From: an uncultured Clostridia bacterium
Lineage (GTDB): Bacteria > Bacillota > Clostridia > Oscillospirales > Ruminococcaceae
Assembly: GCA_947584825.1 (NCBI GenBank)
Contig: CANPWR010000028.1
Coordinates: forward strand, 1 to 13,817
DNA: 13,817 bases
Reading direction: 5' to 3'
Part shown: piece after piece, positions 7,153-13,158 of the stretch
Numbering within the stretch: the first letter of the stretch is position 1
Layout of the letters: each line of letters starts with the position of its first letter
The notes under the pieces: model-generated
Told to the model about the DNA's origin: nothing
Seen by the model: only the letters and a program-made list of their open reading frames with translations
The model's database searches: none
Translations under genes and position numbers: made by a program

Positions 7153-7186
7153 AGCCCTTCAGAAATATTCTGAGGGGCTTTGCTTA
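7153..7186 (+). terminator. Intrinsic terminator after the GH25-fold gene
   Basis: A 12-bp stem with one wobble, AGCCCTTCAGAA (7153-7164) with TTCTGAGGGGCT (7168-7179), around a 3-nt loop is followed by a short T-rich stretch TTTGCTT. It ends the plus-strand block that includes dnaG and rpoD. Confidence 0.85.
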
Positions 7187-7221
7187 TGCTTAAAAAATTA
7201 TGTTCTAAAGTATAGATATAA

Positions 7222-7258
7222 GTAATAAAATAAAAAGAGACAGCTTATAAGCTGTCCC
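7222..7258 (-). terminator. abrB intrinsic terminator (minus strand)
   Basis: Read on the minus strand, GGGACAGC pairs with GCTGTCTC (plus 7251-7258 with 7237-7244) around a 6-nt loop and runs into TTTTTATTTTATT. It ends the minus-strand transcript about 27 nt past the abrB stop, tail to tail with the terminator at 7153-7186. Confidence 0.85.
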
Positions 7259-7284
7259 CTTTTAAATTGAATATAATGTCATTA

Positions 7285-7524
7285 CTATTTTGTCAATTCC
7301 TTGACGCAGTCGGCACAAACAAATTTGCCTTTGAATTCTGCAACTCCATCCTTGCCGCCGCAGAAAGTACATGAACGTTGGAATTTCTTAAGGATAATCT
7401 TGTCACCGTCAACATAAATCTCAAGCGCATCCTTAGGACCAATGTCATATGTCCTTCTCAGCTCAATTGGAATTACAATCCTTCCAAGTTCATCAAGTGG
7501 TCTTACAATTCCTGTTGATTTCAT
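7285..7524 (-). CDS. abrB: AbrB-type transition-state regulator with C-terminal zinc ribbon
   Basis: This 79-residue DNA-binding protein's N-terminal half (1-47, MKSTGIVRPLDELGRIVIPI then ELRRTYDIGPKDALEIYVDG) is the swapped-hairpin AbrB/SpoVT domain and is very close to Bacillus AbrB, a dimeric repressor of post-exponential and sporulation genes. The C-terminal half differs: it carries CxxC...CxxC (Cys52, 55, 70, 73), a small zinc ribbon, where Bacillus AbrB has its own multimerisation domain. The start at 7524 lies 9 nt after AGGAGG (plus 7534-7539). A longer in-frame start at 7572 would put extra residues over that site. It has its own promoter and a long structured leader, and lies divergent from spmAB, so it may act on the sporulation genes next to it (inference). 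Confidence 0.9.
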   Translation of the reverse strand: MKSTGIVRPLDELGRIVIPIELRRTYDIGPKDALEIYVDGDKIILKKFQRSCTFCGGKDGVAEFKGKFVCADCVKELTK

Positions 7525-7602
7525 TTGTTCTTTCCTCCTAAATTCATAAAATAATAACATCCAAACTAACAAAAGGGAACTGTTGTCATTAACTAATTAT
7601 TT

Positions 7603-7720
7603 AGAACCTAATCCCTTACAGTCACAGCGATGGGATTACTCCTATTGCAAGACTAAATGCAACCCGGCACATATTAATGAGTCGGGAACATGAGTGGTGG
7701 TTATATATTTTATTCGTTCT
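7603..7720 (-). ncRNA. Multi-branched structured leader of abrB, candidate cis-regulatory RNA
   Basis: In the divergent abrB-spmA gap, three adjacent hairpins can form: 7610-7615 with 7632-7637 (AATCCC/GGGATT), 7645-7649 with 7658-7662 (TTGCA/TGCAA) and 7663-7668 with 7681-7686 (CCCGGC/GTCGGG, one wobble in plus-strand RNA). A closing stem AGAAC/GTTCT (7603-7607 with 7716-7720) encloses them. The minus-strand promoter predicts a start at about 7722, 2 nt before this closing stem, which favours an abrB leader. The wobble in the third arm would be a mismatch in minus-strand RNA and so favours the plus strand (spmA leader). I could not match it to a riboswitch class I know. Confidence 0.4.
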
Positions 7721-7728
7721 TAATATTA

Positions 7729-7756
7729 ATTTTACCATAATACAAATTTTTGTCAA
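7729..7756 (-). promoter_or_regulatory. Sigma-A promoter of abrB (minus strand)
   Basis: On the minus strand TTGACA (plus 7751-7756), a 16-nt spacer and TAAAAT (plus 7729-7734) preceded by TGG (extended -10) make a strong promoter. The predicted start near 7722 gives an unusually long leader of about 198 nt before the abrB ATG. Confidence 0.8.
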
Positions 7757-7802
7757 GCAAGTTTGCGAAAATGATTATAACTATTAACGAGGAGTACATT
7801 TT

Positions 7803-8390
7803 ATGTCTACAATTGTGGCAGCTATTACTATTATATCCATAATCTTAGGATTTTATAATAATAATTTATATAATATAACAAATTCTGTTATGGTTAATAC
7901 TGATAAATCAATACAGTTAATTCTAACAATTGCAGGAACGATGGCACTTTGGGGAGGACTTATGAATATTGTAAAAGAGTCCAAGCTTGATGAGAAAATC
8001 TCGGCAATGCTAAAACCGCTTCTTAAATCAATATTTTCTAAATTAAATCTAGGCGGTGAGGCTTATAAAGCAATAACATTAAATGTCACAGCAAACCTGC
8101 TAGGTCTCGGGAACGCTGCCACTCCGCTTGGAATCGATGCTATGAAAAAAATCAAAGCAGAGGAAAATTTAGAAAATTCGCCATCAAAAAATATGGCTTT
8201 ATTCACACTGCTTAATACCGCATCTATTCAGCTTATACCCTCTACAATAGCAGCAATTCGATATTCACACGGTTCAAAAAATCCTATGGATATACTTCCG
8301 GCTGTATTGATCTCCTCGTTTGTATCACTTTTCTGTTCAATAATTCTTATAAAAGTAACCTGGAAAAATGAAAAGAGAAAAATAAAATGA
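7803..8390 (+). CDS. spmA: Spore maturation protein A
   Basis: SpmA is a polytopic membrane protein of the nucleoside-recognition/gate family, needed with SpmB for full dehydration of the spore core and heat resistance. The 195-residue product has hydrophobic segments at about 3-20, 36-57, 125-150 and 163-186, and the family signature NVTANLLGLGNAATPLG (94-110). Length is normal. GAGGAG (7789-7794) lies 8 nt before the ATG. Its stop overlaps the start of spmB by 4 nt (ATGA), so the two are translationally coupled. No convincing sigma-E or sigma-G promoter was recognised upstream. Confidence 0.93.
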   Translation: MSTIVAAITIISIILGFYNNNLYNITNSVMVNTDKSIQLILTIAGTMALWGGLMNIVKESKLDEKISAMLKPLLKSIFSKLNLGGEAYKAITLNVTANLLGLGNAATPLGIDAMKKIKAEENLENSPSKNMALFTLLNTASIQLIPSTIAAIRYSHGSKNPMDILPAVLISSFVSLFCSIILIKVTWKNEKRKIK

Positions 8391-8926
8391 GTGAATTTAT
8401 ATCAAATTACAAATTCTCTGATTTTATACTTCCGCTGATCATAACCTTTATAATAATCTACGGATACATAAAAAAAGTAAACATTATAGATTCATTTATA
8501 AAGGGTGCAATCAGCAATCTCAAAATAGCCGCAGAGATATTCCCATCGATATTATTGCTAATGGTTTCTATCGGAATGTTCAGTGCATCCGGCGGAATTG
8601 ACCTTATAACTAAGTTATTATCGCCTGTAACATCGTTTCTCGGTTTCCCCAAAGAATGTGTTTCTCTTGCAATTCTGCGTCCGTTATCGGGAAGCGGAGC
8701 ATTGAGTATGTTTGATTCAATCCTATCAGAAAACTCTCCCGACGGCTTTGCAGGACGTGTCGCAAGCGTTTTAATGGGCTCTACTGAAACTACATTCTAC
8801 ACATTATCAGTATACTATGCCGCATGCAAGGTTAAGCCTACTAAAAGAATTATACTCTACTGCCTGTTCGCAGATCTGGTCGGATTTATTATGAGCTCTC
8901 TTACTGTTACTATTATATACCATTAA
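8387..8926 (+). CDS. spmB: Spore maturation protein B
   Basis: This is the partner of SpmA in spore core dehydration. The 179-residue membrane protein belongs to the same gate-domain family. The signature blocks RPLSGSGALSMF (98-109) and GSTETTFYTLSVYYAA (131-146) are intact, with hydrophobic segments at about 12-28, 50-68 and 153-176. It overlaps spmA by 4 nt, so expression is probably coupled. No terminator separates it from the flippase gene 86 nt downstream. Confidence 0.93.
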   Translation: MSEFISNYKFSDFILPLIITFIIIYGYIKKVNIIDSFIKGAISNLKIAAEIFPSILLLMVSIGMFSASGGIDLITKLLSPVTSFLGFPKECVSLAILRPLSGSGALSMFDSILSENSPDGFAGRVASVLMGSTETTFYTLSVYYAACKVKPTKRIILYCLFADLVGFIMSSLTVTIIYH

Positions 8927-9012
8927 TTTATAAATTACAAGAATTTTTTACAATTTTGTCGATTTACCGAAAAATACTTAGTAATGATGCAATTAATTAA
9001 AGGAGAATTCTT

Positions 9013-10707
9013 TTGAAAAAACAAGGTTTTTTAATGGGATCGTTTATTCTGGGTATAACAATGCTTATAACAAAGGCTTTGGGAATGATATATAGAATCC
9101 CTCTTACTAATATCCTTGGCGGAACAGGCATGGGATATTACTCATCTGCTTATACAATTTTTATGCCCTTATATGCTATTGCCGCCAGCGGAATACCGTC
9201 GGCAATGTCAATGGTCGTAGCTGAGAGCTATGCCTTTGAAAGGTATAAAAACATAAGACGCATAAAGCACGTTTCCCTAATAGGATTTTCTTTTATATCA
9301 TTATTGGCATCGCTTCTCATGATTATTCTCTCCTACCCCATTTCTAAATATATATCGGGAGATAGTAAATCGTATTTATGCGTTATAGCTATTGCACCAA
9401 GTATACTTGTGGGAAGCATTATGTCTGTATACAGAGGCTATTACGAAGGTCTGAGGAATATGCTCCCCACTGCAATATCAGAGATAATAGAATCAATACT
9501 AAGGGTTCTATTAGGTCTGGGAGGAGCTTATCTCGCAATATATATGGCAAACTCAAGCTACGCTAAAAACGGTACTGTATTCGGTCAAGTAATAAATGAT
9601 CCTGCTGACATCTTAAATTATGCTACTCCGTACATTTCGGCATTCTCGCTTTTCGGAGTTACGCTTTCAACGCTTATTGCAACCATATACTGTGCACTTC
9701 GTACAAAAATTTCTGGTGACGGAATAACAAAGCAAATGATAGCCAGCGACGTTGTTACGGATAGAATGAGAACAATTTTTAAATCTGTATTATCGCTTGC
9801 TTTTCCAATTGCAGTCAGCTCTGTAATCACAACTGTGATCTCTATGATTGATCTTGCAACCATTCCGCCGCTTATTAAAAGGCTTCTTGAGAAAAACAGT
9901 AATATTGACCTGTTTCAAATAATAGGCAATCAGATTGACGCTAAGGATATCCCGAACTTTGTATACGGCTCGTTTGTTGGTCTTGCTCTTACTATTTTCG
10001 GACTCATTCCATCCCTGACAAGCATATTCGGAAAAAGTTCTTTTGCGAATGTTGCAACCTGTTACTCTAAAAAGAATATGCCTGCTCTCACTAAGAGTGT
10101 AAACGCCGCTATATTTTCAACAAATTTTATCGCAATGCCCTGCGCTCTGGGAATGATAATTTTAAGCAAACCTATTTTATCACTTTTTTTCAGCACAAGA
10201 CCTCTGGAGGTTGCAATTACTGTGAAACCGCTTATGTATCTTTGTATAGGTATGATTTTTATATCCATTACTGTAACTACCTTTTCCCTTCTTCAGGCCG
10301 TTGGTAATGTAAAGGCACCGCTTAAAATTCTCACGGGAGGACTGATAATTAAACTGATATTAAATATTGCTCTTATGAGTATAGAATCGCTCAATATAAA
10401 TGGTGCTGCAATATCTACAAGTATCTGCTATATGTATATCGGCATATGTGCTGTACGCACTTTTAAAAAATACACAGGAGTGAAATTAGACTTAATAACA
10501 ACGTCTTTAAAACCTTTATTTGCAGGAATTCTGTCCTCTATTGTAATTTTATTTAGCTTTATTTTTGCTAATGAAAGACAAAATCAGGTTATTTCCCTAC
10601 TATTTTCCATTATTATAGGTAGCATTATGTACATTTTATTTATGTGTTTATTGTCTGTTTTCAACAAAAATACTATAAAAAGCCTTTTTTCTAATACAAA
10701 TATTTAA
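9013..10707 (+). CDS. spoVB: SpoVB/MATE-type polysaccharide or lipid flippase
   Basis: This 564-residue polytopic protein of the MVF/oligosaccharidyl-lipid flippase superfamily has about 14 hydrophobic segments. It opens with the SpoVB-like block KKQGFLMGSFILGITMLITK, followed by GMIYRIPLTNILGGTGMGYY. In Bacillus, SpoVB is needed for spore cortex peptidoglycan, and the related YabM sits beside mazG as this gene does. It may therefore be the YabM-position paralogue; sequence alone does not let me separate them. It starts at TTG 9013, supported by AAAGGAG ending 7 nt upstream; the next ATG (9034) has no site. The gene is intact, and the mazG promoter begins at its stop codon. Confidence 0.88.
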   Translation: MKKQGFLMGSFILGITMLITKALGMIYRIPLTNILGGTGMGYYSSAYTIFMPLYAIAASGIPSAMSMVVAESYAFERYKNIRRIKHVSLIGFSFISLLASLLMIILSYPISKYISGDSKSYLCVIAIAPSILVGSIMSVYRGYYEGLRNMLPTAISEIIESILRVLLGLGGAYLAIYMANSSYAKNGTVFGQVINDPADILNYATPYISAFSLFGVTLSTLIATIYCALRTKISGDGITKQMIASDVVTDRMRTIFKSVLSLAFPIAVSSVITTVISMIDLATIPPLIKRLLEKNSNIDLFQIIGNQIDAKDIPNFVYGSFVGLALTIFGLIPSLTSIFGKSSFANVATCYSKKNMPALTKSVNAAIFSTNFIAMPCALGMIILSKPILSLFFSTRPLEVAITVKPLMYLCIGMIFISITVTTFSLLQAVGNVKAPLKILTGGLIIKLILNIALMSIESLNINGAAISTSICYMYIGICAVRTFKKYTGVKLDLITTSLKPLFAGILSSIVILFSFIFANERQNQVISLLFSIIIGSIMYILFMCLLSVFNKNTIKSLFSNTNI

Positions 10708-10743
10708 AAAACACTTGAAATTCTAATCAAATTAGAGTATTAT
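10706..10743 (+). promoter_or_regulatory. Sigma-A promoter of mazG with A-tract
   Basis: TTGAAA (10715-10720), a 17-nt spacer and TATTAT (10738-10743) follow an A-tract that overlaps the flippase stop codon. The predicted start is near 10750. The upstream half matches the rpmE promoter at 16 of 17 bases. Confidence 0.75.
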
Positions 10744-10749
10744 AAATAA

Positions 10750-10926
10750 GAACTGTTAATCGTGCAAATGACGTTATTAATTAAAATTGCCTTGATTGTG
10801 CCGGCAAATTAGGCAGTGTCATACTTGGTTTTTATTTACATTATGTAATGATGAATGTTTTACTTATCCGATGTAAATACTTTGCAGGGTTATAGCAGAT
10901 AAAATCCTTTTGGAGTTATTTTACTT
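10750..10926 (+). promoter_or_regulatory. Long structured leader of mazG
   Basis: The 177-nt leader can form a long nested hairpin: ATGAC/GTCAT (10768-10772 with 10818-10822) outside, TGCCT/AGGCA (10788-10792 with 10811-10815) inside, and a small apical stem. A T-rich stretch GGTTTTTATTT follows 6 nt later. Downstream, TTACAT (10836-10841) can pair either with ATGTAA (10843-10848) or with ATGTAA (10871-10876), giving two exclusive folds. This could be an attenuator or riboswitch-like leader, or only the terminator of the upstream gene lying after a new promoter. The class is not recognised. Confidence 0.3.
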
Positions 10927-11724
10927 ATGGTCGATTTCAATTTTAAAGATAAATATACAATAGATGACTTAATTGAAATCGTTAGACTTCTGAGAAGTGA
11001 AAACGGTTGTCCATGGGACAAGGAGCAAACCCACAAATCTATTCGTATGGATTTTCTTGAAGAGGTTTATGAGGTTATTGAAGCCATTGATTTTGAAAGC
11101 GAGGAAATGCTTAAAGAAGAACTTGGCGATGTTCTATTACAGGTTGTATTTCACTCTCAGATAGAAACTGAAAAAGACTCGTTTAATTTTTCAGATGTAA
11201 CAGATGATATTTGTAAAAAGCTGATTATTCGCCATCCACATGTTTTCGGTGAAGTTTCTGTTAATAGTTCGGAAGAGGTTCTAAAGAACTGGGACAGTAT
11301 AAAAAAAGATACCAAAGGACAAGAAACTTTTACCGATACGCTTAAAAGTGTACCGCGTGTGTTCCCTTCCCTTTTAAGAGCTAGCAAGCTTGGTAAGAGA
11401 GCCTCGAGAGCCGGTTTGGATTTTAAAGATGCAGACAGTGCTTTTGTTTCACTTAAAGATGAGGTCGACGAATTATCTGCGGCTTTGAAAGCTGATAATA
11501 CTGCGTTGATTTCAGAAGAAATCGGAGATGTTATTTTCTCGGCTGTAAATGTTGCCAGAAAGTTGGGTCTTAATGCTGAAGAGCTTCTAACTAAGGCAAA
11601 TGAAAAATTTATTTCACGCTTTGAAAAAGTCGAGCAAATGGCTATTGGCAATAATGAAAGTATGCAGGATTTATCTGAGGACAAGCTGGACAAATACTGG
11701 AACAAAATAAAGGCAGACAAATGA
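10927..11724 (+). CDS. mazG: Nucleoside triphosphate pyrophosphohydrolase MazG
   Basis: MazG hydrolyses NTPs and dNTPs to monophosphate and pyrophosphate, a house-cleaning role. The 265-residue protein has two tandem MazG domains. The first carries the metal-binding acids EExxE (45-49) and EELGD (64-68) after CPWDKEQTH (28-36). The second carries DEVDE (178-182) and SEEIGD (196-201). The RHPHVFG signature (102-108) links them. Length equals the E. coli enzyme. The ribosome site GGAG (10912-10915) is 11 nt from the ATG, a little long. The neighbours match Bacillus yabM-yabN-yabO; in Bacillus YabN this domain is fused to a methylase-like domain, absent here. Confidence 0.95.
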   Translation: MVDFNFKDKYTIDDLIEIVRLLRSENGCPWDKEQTHKSIRMDFLEEVYEVIEAIDFESEEMLKEELGDVLLQVVFHSQIETEKDSFNFSDVTDDICKKLIIRHPHVFGEVSVNSSEEVLKNWDSIKKDTKGQETFTDTLKSVPRVFPSLLRASKLGKRASRAGLDFKDADSAFVSLKDEVDELSAALKADNTALISEEIGDVIFSAVNVARKLGLNAEELLTKANEKFISRFEKVEQMAIGNNESMQDLSEDKLDKYWNKIKADK

Positions 11725-11735
11725 TTCAGGCTTAA

Positions 11736-11794
11736 AGAAATTTGCAGAAAATTTCTTTGCAATAGTCTTACCGAAAATCTTTCACTCGGTAAGA
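11736..11794 (+). promoter_or_regulatory. Two hairpins between mazG and hup
   Basis: AGAAATTT/AAATTTCT (11736-11743 with 11749-11756) is an AT-rich stem with a few T behind it, perhaps a weak mazG terminator. TCTTACCGA/TCGGTAAGA (11766-11774 with 11786-11794) is a perfect 9-bp stem with an 11-nt loop and no T-tract. It is therefore not a terminator and may be a leader element 45 nt before the hup start. No clear hup promoter was found. Confidence 0.4.
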
Positions 11795-11838
11795 GAATAA
11801 AAAATTACTGGCGTTTGCCAATTTGGGAGGAAATTAAA

Positions 11839-12114
11839 ATGACAAAGACTGAGCTTGTAAGCCTTATCGCAGATAAGGGAGACTACTCAAAAAAGGATGC
11901 TGAAAAGGCATTATCAACAGTTATTGATGCTATTACAACATCACTCAAGAAAGGTGAAAAGATTTCTCTCGTAGGATTCGGTACATTTGAGGTTCGTGAC
12001 AGAGCTGCTAAGACCGCTATCAATCCTATGACCAAGGAAAAGATCCAAGTACCTGCAAAGAAGGTTCCTGCTTTCAAAGCCGGAAAAGCTCTTAAAGACG
12101 CAGTTGCAAAATAA
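11839..12114 (+). CDS. hup: HU family nucleoid-associated DNA-binding protein
   Basis: HU is a small dimeric histone-like protein that bends and compacts DNA. The 91-residue product has the typical helical N-terminal body (MTKTELVSLIADKGDYSKKD), the beta-sheet signature ISLVGFGTFEVRDRAA (46-61) and an arm with the intercalating proline in INPMTKEK. It ends AFKAGKALKDAVAK. Length equals Bacillus HBsu. The start at 11839 is 8 nt after GGAGG (11826-11830); an in-frame ATG at 11815 lies upstream of that site. Placement between mazG and rqcP is common in Clostridia, to my knowledge. It ends at a terminator, so abundant hup RNA is kept apart from rqcP. Confidence 0.96.
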   Translation: MTKTELVSLIADKGDYSKKDAEKALSTVIDAITTSLKKGEKISLVGFGTFEVRDRAAKTAINPMTKEKIQVPAKKVPAFKAGKALKDAVAK

Positions 12115-12132
12115 CTATTAAAATAATAAATT

Positions 12133-12158
12133 GCCTGTCAGTTTTCTGGCGGGCTTTT
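12133..12158 (+). terminator. hup intrinsic terminator
   Basis: GCCTGTCAG (12133-12141) pairs with CTGGCGGGC (12146-12154) over 9 bp, two of them wobble, around a TTTT loop, and is followed by TTTTAATTT. It lies 18 nt after the hup stop. Confidence 0.85.
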
Positions 12159-12215
12159 AATTTACAATATAACTGACAAATAATAAAACAGCTTTAATAC
12201 AAGGCGGTGATTAAT

Positions 12216-12458
12216 ATGAGATTAGACAAATATCTGAAAATAACAAGAATTATAAAAAGACGCACAGTTGCAAACGAAGCTTGCGATGCCGGAAAAGTTT
12301 CTGTCAATAACAAGCCAGCTCGTGCATCATATGATGTTAAGATCGGTGACATAATTGAAATTAATATGGGACAAAAGCCACTTAAAGTAAAAGTTATAAG
12401 TATAAGCGACTATGTAAAAAAAGAAGACGCAACTGATTATTATCAAGTCATTGAATAG
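12216..12458 (+). CDS. rqcP: S4-domain RNA-binding protein RqcP
   Basis: RqcP (YabO, Hsp15-like) binds stalled 50S subunits and works with RqcH to add alanine tails to blocked nascent chains in ribosome-associated quality control. The 80-residue protein is a single S4 domain: MRLDKYLKITRIIKRRTVAN then the GKVSVNNKPARASYDVKIGD loop and a short charged tail. It closely resembles Bacillus YabO in length and sequence. The start at 12216 lies 6 nt after AAGGCGGTG (12201-12209); a GTG at 12207 in the same frame overlaps that ribosome site and is rejected. In the conserved order, yabP, yabQ and divIC usually follow, but they do not appear in the next 1.3 kb. Confidence 0.93.
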   Translation: MRLDKYLKITRIIKRRTVANEACDAGKVSVNNKPARASYDVKIGDIIEINMGQKPLKVKVISISDYVKKEDATDYYQVIE

Positions 12459-12543
12459 TCGAATAAAAATAAAACATTAATTTTCACTGTTATACATTAT
12501 ATACGAAATTTTAAAATGCTGTCAATCTCATAAATGGTCATCA

Positions 12544-12720
12544 TCAAGATGCGTAGAGACAAATAGTTTTTTGATTATTTTTTAATTTCTTCAATAATAA
12601 CCATTTTTTGTGCCAATCTATCTAATACCATTTGTGTTTATTCTCGACAAAGTATTTAATATTATTCTCATAACTTATTCGTATATTATTATTGAAAGTA
12701 TCATCATTCTGTGATATATT
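12544..12720 (-). pseudogene. Possible decayed gene fragment (minus strand)
   Basis: Read on minus, one frame gives 32 protein-like codons ending NNIKYFVENKHKWY before an in-frame TAG (12622-12624), then continues for 25 more (IDWHKKWLLLKKLKNNQKTI and on) to a stop at 12544-12546. A neighbouring frame gives MVLDRLAQKMVIIEEIKK then a stop. This may be the eroded tail of a gene, but such frames arise by chance in AT-rich DNA, and a promoter lies over its 5' end. Confidence 0.15.
12692..12720 (+). promoter_or_regulatory. Sigma-A promoter of a candidate small RNA
   Basis: TTGAAA (12692-12697), a 17-nt spacer and TATATT (12715-12720) preceded by TGA (extended -10) predict transcription from about 12727. 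That is 2 nt before a long hairpin that ends in a U-tract. No coding sequence follows on this strand. Confidence 0.65.
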
Positions 12721-12726
12721 AATCTT

Positions 12727-12806
12727 TAGCAAGAGGCAAATTCCCCCTTTAATGCGTTCGCATTGTGGCGCATCGGGATTGAATTTGTCTCTTGCTTTTT
12801 ATTTTT
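12727..12806 (+). ncRNA. Candidate small RNA: hairpin body ending in its own terminator
   Basis: GCAAGAGGCAAATTC (12729-12743) pairs with GAATTTGTCTCTTGC (12781-12795) over 15 bp with one wobble. Inside are a CCC/GGG stem (12745-12747 with 12775-12777) and an apical AATGC/GCATT hairpin (12751-12755 with 12760-12764). An alternative pairing of ATGCG (12752-12756) is with CGCAT (12769-12773). T5-A-T5 follows (12796-12806). With the promoter at 12692-12720 this makes a self-contained transcript of about 80 nt. It could instead be a palindromic intergenic repeat, or a plain terminator for rqcP 270 nt upstream. On the minus strand no U-tract follows, so it is one-directional. Confidence 0.5.
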
Positions 12807-12810
12807 AAGT

Positions 12811-12908
12811 TCCGTTATTCGTGTGTGTAAAATAGCTATATACTACACTTTAACAACGGACTGCCAATAGACACAAAAGCAAGCCAGACAAATAGTTTGC
12901 CTAGCTTG
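12811..12908. other. Two further hairpins in the gene-free region
   Basis: The first is a nested stem: TCCGTT/AACGGA (12811-12816 with 12855-12860), GTGTA/TACAC (12825-12829 with 12844-12848) and the palindrome ATAGCTAT inside. The second is CAAGC...GCTTG with AG/CT and CAAA/TTTG inside (12880-12892 with 12896-12908), two mismatches and a 3-nt loop. Neither has a T-tract. The strand and role are unknown. Confidence 0.35.
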
Positions 12909-12958
12909 TATATTAGAAAGATAGAACAAAAAAAGATACAACTACTAACACGAGATGT

Positions 12959-13008
12959 AAACAAAAAGTCCACGCACTTACAAATGTGTGGACTGGATGC
13001 AACGTCAC
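12959..13008 (-). terminator. Conserved 15-mer plus hairpin plus T-tract module, copy 2 (minus strand)
   Basis: On minus, GTGACGTTGCATCCA (plus 12994-13008) leads into a 10-position stem (plus 12967-12976 with 12985-12994, one C-A mismatch) and then TTTTTGTTT (plus 12967-12959). Copy 1 at 188-240 has the same 15-mer and layout; the second stem pair is A-T there and G-C here. This may terminate the minus-strand gene at 13159-13716 after a 165-nt 3' region. Confidence 0.6.
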
Positions 13009-13067
13009 CGTTGCTGGAAAGGGGTAGCATTTTCGATCCCCTTGAGTTATCACTTGAACTATCACTT
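13009..13067 (-). other. Hairpins and short direct repeat beside module copy 2
   Basis: GCAACG/CGTTGC (12999-13004 with 13009-13014) shares part of the 15-mer. Its loop reads GTGA on minus, a GNRA tetraloop, which favours minus-strand RNA. AAGGGG/CCCCTT (13019-13024 with 13038-13043) follows. TATCACTT is repeated at 13048-13055 and 13060-13067. No gene is seen here; a 65-codon plus-strand frame crossing it has no ribosome site. Confidence 0.4.
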
Positions 13068-13158
13068 TCAGAAAAAAGTCAATTTCATAAATAAAACTGT
13101 TTTCTATTTTATTATAATTATAACATATTTTGAATTAGATTTAAATAGAGATTTACTG

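Noticed and set aside
7683..7703. GAGTGGTGGTTA resembling a T-box motif before spmA
   Set aside because: It does not match AGGGTGGNACCGCG, no antiterminator/terminator pair follows, and spmA is not a typical T-box target.
7735..7802. CATAATA and nearby words as a sigma-E or sigma-G promoter for spmAB
   Set aside because: No matching -35 element at proper spacing could be found, so no sporulation promoter is claimed.
11157..11762. 201-codon minus-strand frame opposite mazG
   Set aside because: It is a long antisense shadow, Ser/Leu-rich from reversed coding bias. mazG on plus is intact and clearly coding.
12897..13094. 65-codon plus-strand reading frame in the hairpin-rich region
   Set aside because: It starts at TTG with no ribosome site, runs through the terminator module and several hairpins, and has no recognisable domain. 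The matching minus-strand frame (12836-13030) fails for the same reasons.
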